This document shows, one piece after another, positions 50,101-57,730 of a DNA stretch of 64,000 nucleotides. The first letter of the stretch is position 1, and the number at the start of each line of letters is the position of its first letter. Position numbers and translations under genes: made by a program. The notes under the pieces were generated by a model, which worked only from the letters and a program-made list of their open reading frames with translations, made no database searches and was not told the origin of the DNA. The stretch comes from Corythucha ciliata (lineage: Eukaryota > Arthropoda > Insecta > Hemiptera > Tingidae): positions 37,910,751 to 37,974,750 of the forward strand of contig CM075942.1 in assembly GCA_038030265.1 (NCBI GenBank). The letters run 5' to 3'.

Positions 50101-51388
50101 ATAACACGGAATATACACGATATGTTTCAGATGAAAGCGAGTGTGTCTCCAATAGCTCAACCGAAGCAAAAACATACGTTGAATGCCAAGCGGCTCATCA
50201 AGCGCTTCATTGGCGAGGCCCATCTGCTTGGATGTTGATTTTGGGCGCTTTTATTGTCATTTTTGTCGCGGCCGTTGTACTGACAGTACTTTGGCGAAGA
50301 CATTACGCTAAACCCAAACAACAACCCCGGCAGTCTGGTGAAGAGGTGCAGTATACTCTATTTTTATGCTTGTGTTACAATTCCTTTGAATGCTTCAAGT
50401 CCCAGCACGAGTTTTTTTTTTTTGTTTTTTTTTTCCCCTCCTTCCAGCAATCGTGTAAATTTTTGATCATTTTTGTGGTACTACCGGACAATTTTACTTA
50501 TTTCGTTATTGACTTCCTTTTTCTCATTACCAACTGCTTCATCGAGGGGTGGAAAAGGGCTTAGAGACTGATGAAGCCTCTCTGTGTTATATTTGCTTTT
50601 GGTGAATGTAAACATGGTTGCTCCTCAATTATTCAAGTCATGCCAAGATTGTATTTATGATAGAAGCTCTGAAGTCTCTTCGGTTTCATTCTAAATGCCC
50701 CGTCAAGCTCAGTTTAGTTCGTAAAACACTTTTCTTATCAATCATTTGCTTTACGAATAAATTCCGGCGCATACCTAGATCGCTTCGATGATTGATAACG
50801 CCATACACAAATTTGGAGCCCAATTGGTGGATTCATTTAAAGTTTCCGAACTATAAAACTATGAAACACGTTTGCCACAAAATTGATTCGTATGCATGTT
50901 TGTCTCTTCATGTTTTGCTCGTTTTTATTGAATGTTATAAAGATCATTATCACGTTGTCGTCCTTTTATAACAGTGCACATATTGCTGTACAATACGTAT
51001 CTAGACTGTTGCACGAGAAACCCAATGTGTAATTCTGTTGTGATTCTTCCGTTCGTTGCGCATTTTTCACGTTAATGACAGTGGTGGACTGGGCCTTGGA
51101 ACGCAACCCGACTTTGTTTAGATCGTCCCAGCCCGAAAGTTTGAACGGGGCTTGTTCATAATCCCGCTTTGGGCGATTTAAAAAGTCGGACGTTTCCGGT
51201 CATCCACCACTGAAAGTACTGTCAATATCCGTATGTGTTGCACGGTGCTCGTTCATCGTCGAAGAAGAAAACAAGTGACAATTATTCGATAACGATCTTT
51301 ATATTTTACAAAACTAATGGTTTCTTTCTGGTTTTTTTTCCTTCCTTCTTTTTTTTAACCCTTGCAGCCTATTGTTAAATATAGGTGA
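29049..51388 (+). CDS. LRR single-pass transmembrane protein (six exons, 336 aa)
   Basis: Predicted join: 29049-29133, 30580-30731, 30847-31116, 32341-32608, 50131-50345, 51368-51388. Intron phases match at every junction. In order the protein has a hydrophobic signal peptide (residues 1-16), Cys50 and Cys63 resembling an LRR N-terminal cap, and about six leucine-rich repeats (residues 80-219; LKFLYLGDNPI, LEVLDLSLNSI, LRRLYLSENII, LLELNLTGNPL). A C-terminal cap follows (CDC at 232-234, W240, C255, C263), then a membrane helix (292-312) and a short basic tail. N-glycosylation sequons occur at N73, N93, N194, N254 and N266. The layout is that of a cell-surface receptor or adhesion protein with its LRRs outside, but ligand and pathway cannot be named. 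Exons 2-5 are strong. The first exon and the last seven codons are less certain. Confidence 0.8.
29531..29778. mobile_element. 248 bp near-perfect foldback element in intron 1
   Basis: The arms 29531-29640 and about 29670-29778 are almost exact reverse complements (GCATAAAGCTGTAG outside; CGGCTGCTCGCCATCTTCAG inside), with a ~30 bp loop. The strand-mirrored open frames here follow from the palindrome. It lies within intron 1 of the LRR gene and is young judging by arm identity. Confidence 0.85.
30580..30731 (+). CDS. LRR gene exon 2 (LRR N-terminal cap)
   Basis: The acceptor TTTTGTTGCAG precedes 30580 and the donor GAA|GTAAGT follows 30731. It encodes residues 29-79, including SCRYSRVF and ADCSNINLVNIP, whose two Cys resemble the cap that shields the first LRR. 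The exon ends in phase 0. Confidence 0.8.
30847..31116 (+). CDS. LRR gene exon 3 (LRRs 1-4)
   Basis: The acceptor CTTCGTAG precedes 30847 and the donor TTGCAG|GTACAT follows 31116. Ninety codons in phase 0 encode four leucine-rich repeats of the LxxLxLxxNxI type, spaced 20-24 residues apart. Intron 2 is only 115 bp. Codon choice and repeat periodicity make this the best-supported exon in the window. Confidence 0.92.
32341..32608 (+). CDS. LRR gene exon 4 (last LRRs and C-terminal cap)
   Basis: The acceptor TTTTTTTTCTTCAG precedes 32341 and the donor ATTG|GTGAGT follows 32608 in phase 1. It encodes two more LRRs (LQFVSFADCRLKTIP across the junction, LLELNLTGNPLESL) and the cap CDCVKVAAWTVRQAMYL. 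C232, C234 and C255 fall where cap disulfides form in the family. Confidence 0.92.
33070..33143. repeat. Perfect 31 bp hairpin
   Basis: 33070-33100 and 33113-33143 are exact reverse complements (AGACACGTGAAAAG through GTACGGTAT), with a 12 bp loop. It may be a minimal MITE or an intronic structured site. No duplicated flank is evident. Confidence 0.85.
33144..34284. other. Intronic DNA without recognisable feature
   Basis: No exon is supported. A small near-palindrome around ATATGCCAAGGCATAT lies near 33800, with related TATGCCTAGGCA sequence beside it. A G9 tract lies near 33976. Otherwise nothing seen. Confidence 0.45.
34285..35000. repeat. Degenerate ~30 bp tandem repeats (second block)
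   Basis: Units such as CAATTTTAGCC and GCGAATTRGCG with spacers of TTTTTC recur about every 28-35 bp in one orientation. Same family as 25850-27570. Heavily diverged, non-coding. Confidence 0.7.
35028..35315. mobile_element. Complex hairpin MITE
   Basis: GACTGAGCGGCTGCTAG near 35030 is matched inverted near 35118-35138 (CTAGCAGCCGCTCAGTC). A second inverted pair links TAGACGACAGTCGCCGTGAC near 35056 with GCGGTGACAGTCGTCTA near 35282. The right end reads GTCATTACCC followed by TAA, like the TAA-flanked elements. The left end appears rearranged. Confidence 0.6.
35316..40014. other. Intronic DNA without recognisable gene
   Basis: Long unique-looking intronic stretch. An ATG in strong context at 36373 opens MAEGADAVEICVQ but stops after about 20 codons with no clear donor. 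A C run lies near 39050. A single unit of the degenerate repeat (GTGAATTAGCG) lies near 36113. No complete element was recognised. Confidence 0.4.
40015..40160. repeat. Degenerate ~30 bp repeats, reverse orientation
   Basis: Units read GCTAATTC, GCGCTAAAAG, GAAAAAATCGC and AATTCACAGCTAAAATTG. They are the reverse complement of the theme at 25850-27570 and lie directly before the 1.5 kb foldback element. Confidence 0.6.
40214..41713. mobile_element. 1.5 kb foldback element with TACAGGGTGTAAC ends
   Basis: TACAGGGTGTAACGGGAAAA at 40214 and its inverted match ending 41713 start arms of nearly 500 bp (40214-40690 and 41215-41713) that stay roughly 80% alike. Shared blocks include ACATGTGGGTCAAAAATGAC and GACAGCTGGCTGAAT. 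The ~520 bp centre has no coding signal. CAGGGTGT-type ends are common on DNA transposons of insects. The transposase family is not determined. Confidence 0.8.
41714..42134. other. Spacer without recognisable gene
   Basis: Short open frames only, with no motif and no splice-supported exon. Confidence 0.5.
42138..42282. mobile_element. 145 bp hairpin MITE flanked by TAA
   Basis: The termini start AGCCCCGGTCACACGCTCAA and end in a diverged complement. An inner pair links CAAACGGGTTTAAACC and GGGATAAACCCGTTT. TAA flanks both sides (42135-42137 and 42283-42285). The ends resemble family A in layout but differ in body. Confidence 0.85.
42286..43735. other. Intronic DNA; GC-rich dispersed repeat at 42368-42435
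   Basis: GGGGGCCCCCCGCATG then CTAGGTGGTCGCC and CTGCCTACCTCG at 42368-42424 resemble a stretch at 27750-27800, so it is probably an old dispersed repeat. The frame at 42400-42600 rides on it. A (GA)n tract lies at 43555-43571. No gene was accepted. Confidence 0.4.
43736..45077. mobile_element. Region bounded by GGGGCC-TATTCTTGAA inverted ends
   Basis: GGGGCCCTATTCTTGAA at 43736 is matched inverted by TTCAAGAATAAGGCCCC ending 45077. Internal TTCAAGAATACC boundaries near 43845 and 44741 suggest two or more short elements of one family rather than a single 1.3 kb unit. Repeated words such as GGCAATGTTGC and GCAATAC fill the arms. A separate MITE sits at 44801-45047. Confidence 0.5.
44801..45047. 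mobile_element. 247 bp MITE with CTATAGTCGGATCG ends
   Basis: The terminal inverted repeats are about 32 bp: CTATAGTCGGATCGTTGAAA at 44801 and its near-perfect complement ending 45047. The TA at each end is consistent with a Tc1/mariner-type TA duplication, though that assignment is tentative. Non-coding interior. Confidence 0.75.
45171..46455. mobile_element. 1.3 kb terminal-inverted-repeat element carrying a THAP gene
   Basis: The left end (ATTCGGGCTATTAGTG, then GTGACTCCAAACAAAC at 45220-45236) is matched inverted on the right (GTTTGTTTGGAGTCA at 46381-46395, then CACTAATGGACCGAAT). The innermost 15-16 bp are identical. The outer part is diverged with indels. The only gene inside is the minus-strand THAP gene. 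The 13-mer AAATGCACTAAAA lies just outside at 45153. THAP domains are the DNA-binding module of P-element-type transposases, so this could be a shortened element of that type. That assignment is inference. Confidence 0.55.
45659..46226 (-). CDS. THAP-domain protein, 3 exons, 139 aa
   Basis: Predicted join on the minus strand: 46226-46114, 46051-45863, 45776-45659. Introns of 62 and 86 bp have good sites (TGTG|GTAAGT with TTTTTAG|G; GACGG|GTAAGC with GTGTTAG|G), and both junctions keep phase 2. The protein opens MGMCWAPDCKHYST. C4-x4-C9 is the first THAP zinc pair. CKFFRISKDHVIRRRWIKLL carries the conserved Trp33. VFSCHFPNGDKSLGPVIF (49-66) aligns with the family end, usually VCSCHF...GPTIF. 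The zinc ligand expected at residue 50 is Phe instead of Cys, and the usual FP pair reads IS. The rest is basic and Ser-rich (QKKKTVSRAK; GHRSKSSNEE) and stops at 45661-45659. No transposase catalytic region follows. It lies inside intron 4 of the LRR gene, antisense to it. A shortened transposon-derived DNA-binding protein is likely. Confidence 0.75.
46456..47409. other. Intronic DNA without recognisable gene
   Basis: Short open frames only, including a Pro-rich one near 46853-47038 without splice support. Nothing else recognised. Confidence 0.45.
47410..47550. mobile_element. Solo arm of CTCGACCCCC foldback family
   Basis: GTGCGGAATTTCCTGAAG, ATTGGTGCAGAAATTC, TTTACGTAACGC and GGGGGGTCGAGGAAAC match the right arm of the 63510-63889 element. 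It ends ACTCCCCCTTAA. The partner arm is missing, so this is a deletion derivative. A second MITE-like sequence (GGCCCGTTTTCACCAACG) starts immediately after the shared TTAA. Confidence 0.75.
47551..48600. other. Intronic DNA with GC-rich tandem duplication
   Basis: A 20 bp unit CCTGAGTGTGCGGGACGGGA is duplicated in tandem at 48117-48156 within a GC-rich patch to about 48240 (GGGACGGGACG, CCCGTCCCG). The patch can fold back on itself. No gene is supported. Confidence 0.5.
48601..48737. mobile_element. AGCGTTTTCC hairpin MITE
   Basis: TAGCGTTTTCCATTTCCATA at 48601 is matched inverted by TATGGAAATGGAAAACGCTA ending 48737. The arms are about 32 bp. A C12 tract lies in the loop. Sister copies are at 51752-51892 and 19585-19717. 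Confidence 0.85.
49320..49630. repeat. Diverged tandem repeat of palindromic GATGAGTTTC units
   Basis: Four or five imperfect copies of GAAACTCATCGAA, TTTTTCGATGAG and AGGTGATGACTTTCC recur about every 80 bp. Each unit is itself an imperfect palindrome. Non-coding, within intron 4. Confidence 0.7.
50131..50345 (+). CDS. LRR gene exon 5 (stalk, membrane helix, tail)
   Basis: The acceptor TATGTTTCAG ends at 50130. It joins exon 4 in phase 1 to give Asp259, and continues ESECVSNSSTEAK, a short stalk with C263 and C277, then WMLILGAFIVIFVAAVVL and WRRHYAKPKQQPRQ. This is a clear single membrane helix with a positive-inside flank. The chosen donor is GAAGAG|GTGCAG after 50345 (phase 0). An alternative, TCTG|GTGAAG at 50337, would change the tail. 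Confidence 0.85.
51368..51388 (+). CDS. LRR gene exon 6 (C-terminus PIVKYR, predicted)
   Basis: A strong acceptor (long T/C tract then ACCCTTGCAG) ends at 51367. In phase 0 the exon reads PIVKYR and stops at TGA 51386-51388. The other two phases also stop quickly. A Ser/Arg/Lys-rich frame follows at 51408-51579 and could be an alternative tail. The 3' untranslated region would run on from 51389; an AATAAA occurs near 52496. Confidence 0.5.
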   Translation, partial: PIVKYR

Positions 51389-51751
51389 GGAAAAATGATT
51401 TACTGAATAGAAGTATGTCACGACGAAACTGGCGCCCGAAATCGAGAAATGGCACTTCGAGGTTGAAATCAGCGACCTCGGGTGGTCATACATCCAAGTC
51501 AAAAACTGCGTCGACGTCAGTCCTTCATTCGAATTTCCCATCCAACAGTTCTCTCTCGTCACAACCTCCGCAAAGATAATGTACGCATTAATATTAAACG
51601 TTTAATGCTGCTTTTTTTAGTGATGTCTTCTTTTTTGGTTACTTGAAGTAGGCACATGGAATAAGTCTGTTGATTCTTTTTCTCTTAAAACAATGAATCG
51701 CCATTAATATGTCTTTTATGTCTCCTACGTGATTTCAGTTTATGATTGTAA

Positions 51752-51892
51752 TAGCGTTTCCATTTACATAAAATTCTGCTCCCAAGCAATTCATTTTCAC
51801 CCTCTAACTCCTCTCCTCTAACATACGGTCTAATTAATAGAGGACAAGTGGAAATAGGTATAGAGCAGAATTTTATGTAAATGGAAAACGCT
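51752..51892. mobile_element. AGCGTTTTCC hairpin MITE in LRR 3' region
   Basis: TAGCGTTTCCATTTACATAA at 51752 and its complement ending TGGAAAACGCT at 51892 form ~33 bp termini. It lies 360 bp after the predicted LRR stop, so it may be part of the transcript's 3' untranslated region. Same family as 48601-48737. Confidence 0.85.
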
Positions 51893-53179
51893 TTTGCATT
51901 ATTTTGTATAGTTAATTTGTTTTATAATTTGTATATTTCTTGCGTCATACAGAGTTTAAGATATTTTTTAGGTAAAGTCAATATCCATACTATTTATTAT
52001 TGTTGTGATATTTCTATTATTTAATTTATTAACTAATTGTAAACGCGTAAAGGCACGACGCTGCCTCTCTATGAAGAATTCTATTTTAGGGCTTTAAAGT
52101 CGATCAAAATAGTTCAACTTCTGTTGTATTGGTTTTTTACTGCGTCTAAATTGTTGTGAATTGTACGCTCATGAGCGTAAGAGCCAGTGGTTTTCAAGAG
52201 CTCTCGCGCCAAGTTGTTCGGTTAAGAGAATCTAAATTCAATTTTTCGTCATTAAAACTAATGTTGTTGAGGATGTGTTATCACTATCCTTGAGTTCTGT
52301 TTCATACATTAAAGACTTGTTTTTCGTTGGAAGAAATGTTTATTGTTGGTAATCGTAAAATGTAAATAAGAAGAACAATAATTTACTTTATTAGATTAAT
52401 GTTTAGTTTCTTTGACGTTACTTAAAAAAGCTATGTGATTTTGCCGACAAATTTTAAAATTGATTAAATGGTTATTCAGAAAAATGTTCTGCACCAAATA
52501 AACCGATGTTTTCGAGGTATCAAAATAATCACCTTTATACTTGCATTTGGAATTACTCGACTTGGACGGCGATTTGGCTTCTTTTGACGATTTTCATTCC
52601 ATTCTTCCACGAGAAAGGAGCAAATTTTCAGGTGCTCAGCAGTTTTTGTGGCTAAATATTCGATTCAGTCGGCGATTCAGATTCGATTTGTGAACTCCCG
52701 GAAGTAATTCGTGAAATGTGGTTTGCTCAGATGCATCCCAAACACGTGACCCAGGAGGCTCTAACTATAGGGTCAATATAATGGCCAGTGCTACTGCTAC
52801 TTTTGAGTCATTGAGTGTGTCAAGGCCGTCGCCGGGAGCCATTCTGCCACGAGGGGGCTGTCCAAGAACGGCGGCATCCGACATCCCGTTTCTCTGAACG
52901 GCTCGTTTCGATTGTTGGATCCCACGGTCGAGAAACCCAGAGACACAAGATTCCATACAATTTTAAATGTTGGCCATTTTTACCTAACTCACCGGGTTTA
53001 GGGCTTGACGGCTCAAGTGGGCGATTTTACTAGCCTGAGCCAACACTCCTCCATAAGGCGTCGTCGGAGCCGAAATGGCACGTTAAGTCTTGTAGTTTGG
53101 TTTTTGAGCGATTTTTCTTGACTCCAGAGTAGCCAATCGAGATCAATGTTCGTAGTTCTACTCGGCGAGCAAGCATAAG
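51893..53179. other. LRR gene 3' flank without further gene
   Basis: AT-rich DNA with candidate poly(A) signals (ATTAAA near 52307, AATAAA near 52496). From 52740 onward short frames occur on both strands but carry no motif. No gene is supported. Confidence 0.4.
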
Positions 53180-53640
53180 CGACACGTCTCCGTCTGAAAT
53201 TGAGAAAATACGCTAACTCCAAGTTACTGTTTGTCCTTGAATGGCTAAAGTTGTGAACTCGACAATATTTATTCATTCATGGCTAAGATTGAGAATGCAT
53301 TAACTCATGGAAGTTTCAGGCCAAAATTGAAAAAAAAAGTCGCCAACTCGAGGTTTATTTATGTCAAAATTGAGAAAAACGCTAATTTCTAGTTCTTCGG
53401 GCAAATCCGCGACTAAGGCCCGCTTTATCAATCGTCGATTAAAGAGCTGACTAAAACTTCATCTGTTTCATGATCAAAGATTTCGTCATGGTTCGTAGAT
53501 GATTTGTGTAAATCAGTTCTTTAAATTTCTTAATCGAGAATTGATAAAGCGGGCCTAAATTTAAGAAGAGCTCTAATTAGTGGTTAAAAGTGAGAAAAAT
53601 CGAGGAATAAAATTGAGAAAAAGCGACGAAATGTAACGAA
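53180..53640. repeat. Degenerate ~30 bp repeats, reverse orientation, with MITE insertion
   Basis: Units AAAATTGAGAAAAACGCTAA and GCGACTAA recur in the reverse orientation of the 25850 block. The array is interrupted by the TAA-flanked MITE at 53417-53555, so the repeats are older than that insertion. Confidence 0.65.
53417..53555. mobile_element. 139 bp hairpin MITE flanked by TAA
   Basis: GGCCCGCTTTATCAATCGTC at 53417 is matched inverted by AATTGATAAAGCGGGCC ending 53555. TAA flanks both sides (53414-53416 and 53556-53558). The subterminal pair TTAAAGAGCTGA and TCAGTTCTTTAA extends the arms. Confidence 0.85.
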
Positions 53641-53784
53641 TTTCCGTAATTTTATCCATTACAAAACGTATTGCTTCCGGGCTACGGAAGCATTGTTTTC
53701 ACTTTTAGGACATATTTTTTTTTTCTTCTTTAAAATCGAAATTTCCACTTGCATTTCACGTTTTATACCTTCCTGAACAATTTC

Positions 53785-53960
53785 CGTTTCGTGTCTGTCT
53801 GTCTGTCTGTCCGCAAATCCTTGTAACAAGCATATCTTCCATATTTTTTATCCGAATTTGATGAAATTTTTAGGGAATATATGTGTTGGCTAGCAGAGGG
53901 TCCCCTATAAATTTCGTCAAAATCGTACAAGGGGGAGGGGGTGAAAAGCGAGGAAGCACT
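53785..53960. repeat. GTCT microsatellite with conserved flank
   Basis: Five GTCT units (near 53793-53812) are followed by CCGCAAATCCTTGTAAC, GCATATCTTCCATATT and AATTTGATGAAATTTTTAGG. Sequences of this type (GTCT repeats beside a conserved phrase) are common dispersed repeats in arthropod genomes. Copy number here is one. Confidence 0.45.
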
Positions 53961-54626
53961 GTGCTATAATCATTAGCAGACGTTTTTTTAGGGGTACCTA
54001 CGTGTTCTATTTGTCGTTAATTGAGGAGTTTGACCCCCCTCGCTGTGATACACCCCCTCCTCAACCAACCATAGGGATGGTTGGATTCACGCCTCCCGGA
54101 ATCGTTTCTGGTTACGCCCCTGTGACTGCCAACCACCTTTCGGCTCTGTTAAGGTGGTAGTTATACTGACTAGGGAGACAAAGCCTACAATTTCACTCGC
54201 TTAGTAGTTCCACCCGAAAATCGCGCTCTGTTCTCTCCTCTTTGAATTTCGAACGTGCCACGAATCCTCCGCAAAATCCTCTCTATACCAAATTTTAACT
54301 AAATTGTTTAGCCTGTTTTTCTAACGTAGGTACGTGCAACGTTTTAGCAAGAGAAAGTGTATTTTGTATCAAAACTGTCCTTTCCCGTTTTAACCCTTCA
54401 CGGTTTCCTCTACCGTTTCGACACGCCACGATTTTCAAGAGGAGAGAACTTGAGTGTAAATAGGGCCGACTATTGAGACTACAGCTACCGTTTAGACGGA
54501 GGAGCCAACATCGCTTTTAGTGTGGTAGCCACGAAAGGACGCGGTCATCTTCTCAAGACTCCCGTGCGCTCAGTCGATAGCATGACTAGTGACTATGTAG
54601 TCATTGATTACCGTCTAAAAAAGGTC
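53961..54626. other. Non-coding; contains repeat shared with 22985-23315
   Basis: The 54225-54470 part resembles 22985-23315. Near 54480-54615 a diverged inverted pair (ACCGTTTAGACGG and ACCGTCTAAA) suggests another small hairpin element. No gene. Confidence 0.45.
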
Positions 54627-54955
54627 TTAAGGGGGGGGGGGTCACCTTGATTCCTCGGTCCCCTCCAGTCATGCCGTATTTCTACGACAGTCGCGGATTT
54701 TAGAGTCTCAATTTAGTCTCCAGGAAGTTCCAGGAGCATACATTTCCAAGGCTAAAGTTCTAAGGTTTTTTACAGTTAATTCTGGAGTGAAATTTGAAAA
54801 AGTAAGATCTACGCTGCTCCTGTAGAATTTCCTGGAGATTAAAATGAGACTTAAATCGGTAAAAATTCATGTACCAAAGGGCATGACCATGTCATGGACT
54901 AGGCAGGGCATGACTGGAGGGGGGGCCGAGGAACCACTAGTGAAACCCCGCCATA
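54627..54955. mobile_element. Foldback element, CTCGACCCCC family, diverged copy
   Basis: The left arm (AAGGGGGGGGGGGTCACC, then TTCCTCGGTCCCCTCCAG) and right arm (CTGGAGGGGGGGCCGAGG, then AACCACTAGTGAAACCCCG) are inverted. TCCAGGAAGTTCCAGGAG and TTTCCTGGAGATTAAAATG mark the inner arms. More diverged than the other copies. Confidence 0.65.
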
Positions 54956-56654
54956 AACAAACCTCCAAGTCAATTTTCCCCACGACTGTTGTGCAGGAAA
55001 ATATCAACCCCGGACACCCTTCCTTCAACTCTGTTCGGTCGTACCGGTTGAAGCCTATCTAATACCCACTCAACCATCGTACCAACCATTTTCTTATTTT
55101 TTTGTTTAATCTTTTTTCTTATTATTCGCCCCCCCCCCCCAATATTTCAAGTTGTGACTGAGTTCAAACTGCACTCAAAGTGAGTGAAGTTACGCTGCCG
55201 TTTATTTCCTTAAAATAATATATACGTAAACTAATATGGACTGAGCATCTTGGCTCACACACCACCTGGCACCTGTCAAGCGCTGGCGGAATTGCAAAAC
55301 GAGCAAGTGCAAGTGCAACCTGGATTTATCGGTGACCCCTCCCTCCCCTTGAAAAACTGTGTGTGACCCCCATCTACAAATTACTACCCTTAGCCTTGGA
55401 GTCCGGGTTACAAATACATGTTATAGCCTGTTCGCACTTACTGATAGAATCTCGCCCGCCCTTGATAGTAGTCGAATGAACGTCCCCTTTGCCCGTTCTA
55501 CGGAAATAACGCAGTGGGAATAATTTTAAAACAAAAAATGATCACAGTGCAGCGCCTATGGTCTATATAAAAATAAAAATACAAGCCACTCTTAAACATT
55601 TTCTAGAGCGTTTTAACAAGTTTAGATTCGAGTTCTGGGATTTCCGTACGCCGCCGTCCGAGCCATATTTTGCCCTAAGATCGCTAAAAAAAAATTGTTC
55701 TTTCGCACAAGGACCACATGTGGGATCTAGTTGGTCGTAAAGATCTCGCCAGCTTGATCGACTAACTCTCAGAGTTATAATGGTGGGGGGGGGGGCTACA
55801 GGGGTTTTTGTAGGTCAAAGGCAAGTCCAAAATGGAGGTTTTCAAACATTTTGAGATGATAGGAATGTGTCATGTGTGTGTGTGTGGGAGGGGGGTGTCT
55901 AATTTTCATGTAATATTTTGAAGCAGGATCTTTTGCTACATTCATGAATTTATGTGTAACATTAGCAGCGTTTTTACTTATTTATTTTGATAAAAACTGA
56001 GGTTATATGTAGGTCGTGGCAGGTGTCGCCCTCGTCACACGGGAAATTACAAAAATTCGTGAAATTATGATTTTACGGTGACAGAAACATTTGGTTATGG
56101 AAGAGCGAAAATCTCCAGCGGAATTGAGGTTTGAAATAGCCAAAGTCACGCTAACTTAGCTTTTTCGTCGTTCGATTTTTTCCAAATTAGTGTTTCGAGC
56201 TGACCGAAACTGTGATACCTGCGAAACTGATTTTACAAATAGCTAAATGAAATAGATACAGGAACCAAGCTCACAAAATTTGGTTTCGAAATAATTTGGT
56301 TTCCGAAAGTGAAACCTTTCGGTTTGCCCACGGTCGGTTACTACGCAATCCAAAACAACTGCCTCGAGATTGTAAGAGTGGACGAGAGGGATAAATAAAA
56401 GGAAGGAAACGTGGGAACACAACGCTTAATTTTAATATATTCAAATAAGAAACTCACGGTAATGGAATGTGTACTGTACTGTAGCGAAAGAATATGCGTG
56501 ATGGATGAACTGTCGAAAATTCTTACGTGTCCATTCAACTGTCAAAAGACACTGGCCTCAAATTTTGTTCCCGAATATAAAATTCTGTAATAGTTTTTTA
56601 ACTAAAATAACTTAACAACTACATTCATCGTTAACTCAACCTGGTAAATCTCAA
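54956..56654. other. Region without recognisable gene
   Basis: C and G homopolymers (55130-55140, near 55785), a (TG)n tract near 55876 and a few units of the degenerate repeat near 56125-56170. No splice-supported exon. Confidence 0.4.
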
Positions 56655-56663
56655 GGTCAATAC

Positions 56664-56893
56664 AGACTATTCGTGACGTGGGTACACGCTGTCCCACGTG
56701 TGATATAAAAGCCCAACATAAGCTTTTGTATGTTAACGTTCACATTGCTCGGACACGCATCACCCCACGTGTTCCCTCGTTACGTCAGAGCAATGTGAAC
56801 ACAAACAAACAAAAACTTTTTCTGGAATTATGGATCACACTTGGGACCACAGAGAATCAAATAACTATCGTGTTCCCAAGTCACGTCCGAATA
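56664..56893. mobile_element. 230 bp hairpin element with CTATTCG ends
   Basis: CTATTCGTGACGTGGGTACA at 56664 pairs with GTTCCCAAGTCACGTCCGAATAG ending 56893, allowing a small indel. An inner perfect hairpin links GTTCACATTGCTC near 56739 and GAGCAATGTGAAC near 56787. It lies directly beside the family B foldback copy. Confidence 0.65.
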
Positions 56894-56895
56894 GA

Positions 56896-57730
56896 GAACC
56901 TTTAAAACATAGGTATTGCAACACGGATTTCAGCGCCATATTTGGTCCCTAAGTCGTTAGGGTAAACACAATATCTTGAATGAAAAAATTGTCATCGTAA
57001 CAGCAAACAAACGCGGAGCACGGTCGAAATAAATAAAAAATCATACTTGTCAATGAGATCAGGTGATAATTATAATCATATGAGCAGTGTTGGGCAGATA
57101 ACGGAAAAAATCATCTTAGATAAAGATAAGATAACAATGAGGACACCTTAAAAGATAAGATAAAGATAAGATAAATAAAAAATTATCTTTTATTTTTAGA
57201 TAAATATTAAGATAACAAAAATAAATTATTCGTTGGCTTTTAGAAGAAGCAAAGTATCGCGTTACCTGAATTCTCGATTTTACGCCGTCAGATTCAAATT
57301 GTTATGTTAATGGTAATGGAATGAAATAATCACAAATTCACTTAAAATCACAACCCACAGACAAAAACAGGGGAATAGACGAATAGCCCAGTCAGTAGTA
57401 GTCTTGACCTTGACTGGCTGAAACCTAAGAGAAATAGAGAGCTAATAAAAAGCTTACTTTGAATGTTTTTGAGGGAGTTGAAAAAAATTGTCTTTGTCTT
57501 CATCTGGGAATTATCTTTGTCCTCGAGATAAACCGAACAGTGATAGATAAAAGATAAATAATAACCCTTCTTAAAATTCCGTCAGATAGATAAAAGATAA
57601 AAAAAATTATCTAGATAATTATCTAGACAATAAATCATCTAAAGATAAATATAACGCCCAACACTGCATATGAGGGACCAAGTATGGCGCCGATTTGCGT
57701 GTTGCAGTACTCGTGTTTTATAGTGCCTTA
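56896..57730. mobile_element. Foldback element, family B, split by a hAT insertion
   Basis: Left part 56896-57076 plus right part 57675-57730 together equal the 26497-26743 element in reverse orientation (TTGCAACACGGATTTCAGCG; GGCGCCGATTTGCGTGTTGC). The gap is filled by the hAT-type MITE at 57085-57666. The same target sequence in the intact copy confirms the insertion point. Confidence 0.85.
57085..57666. mobile_element. hAT-type non-autonomous element, 582 bp
   Basis: The termini are CAGTGTTGGGC at 57085 and GCCCAACACTG ending 57666. The 8 bp CATATGAG is duplicated exactly on both sides (57077-57084 and 57667-57674). An 8 bp duplication with CAGTG-type ends is characteristic of hAT transposons. 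The interior is rich in GATAA and TTATC words at both ends (AAAGATAAGATAAAG), which pair with each other. No transposase. Confidence 0.93.

Larger units (their letters stand above)
32609..50130 (+). other. Intron 4 of the LRR gene, 17.5 kb, transposon-rich
   Basis: The donor GTGAGT at 32609 pairs by phase with the acceptor TATGTTTCAG ending at 50130. It contains most of the foldback elements between 33 and 49 kb and a complete THAP gene on the opposite strand (45659-46226). The neighbouring introns 2, 3 and 5 are 115, 1224 and 1022 bp, so its length appears to come from insertions. Confidence 0.7.
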
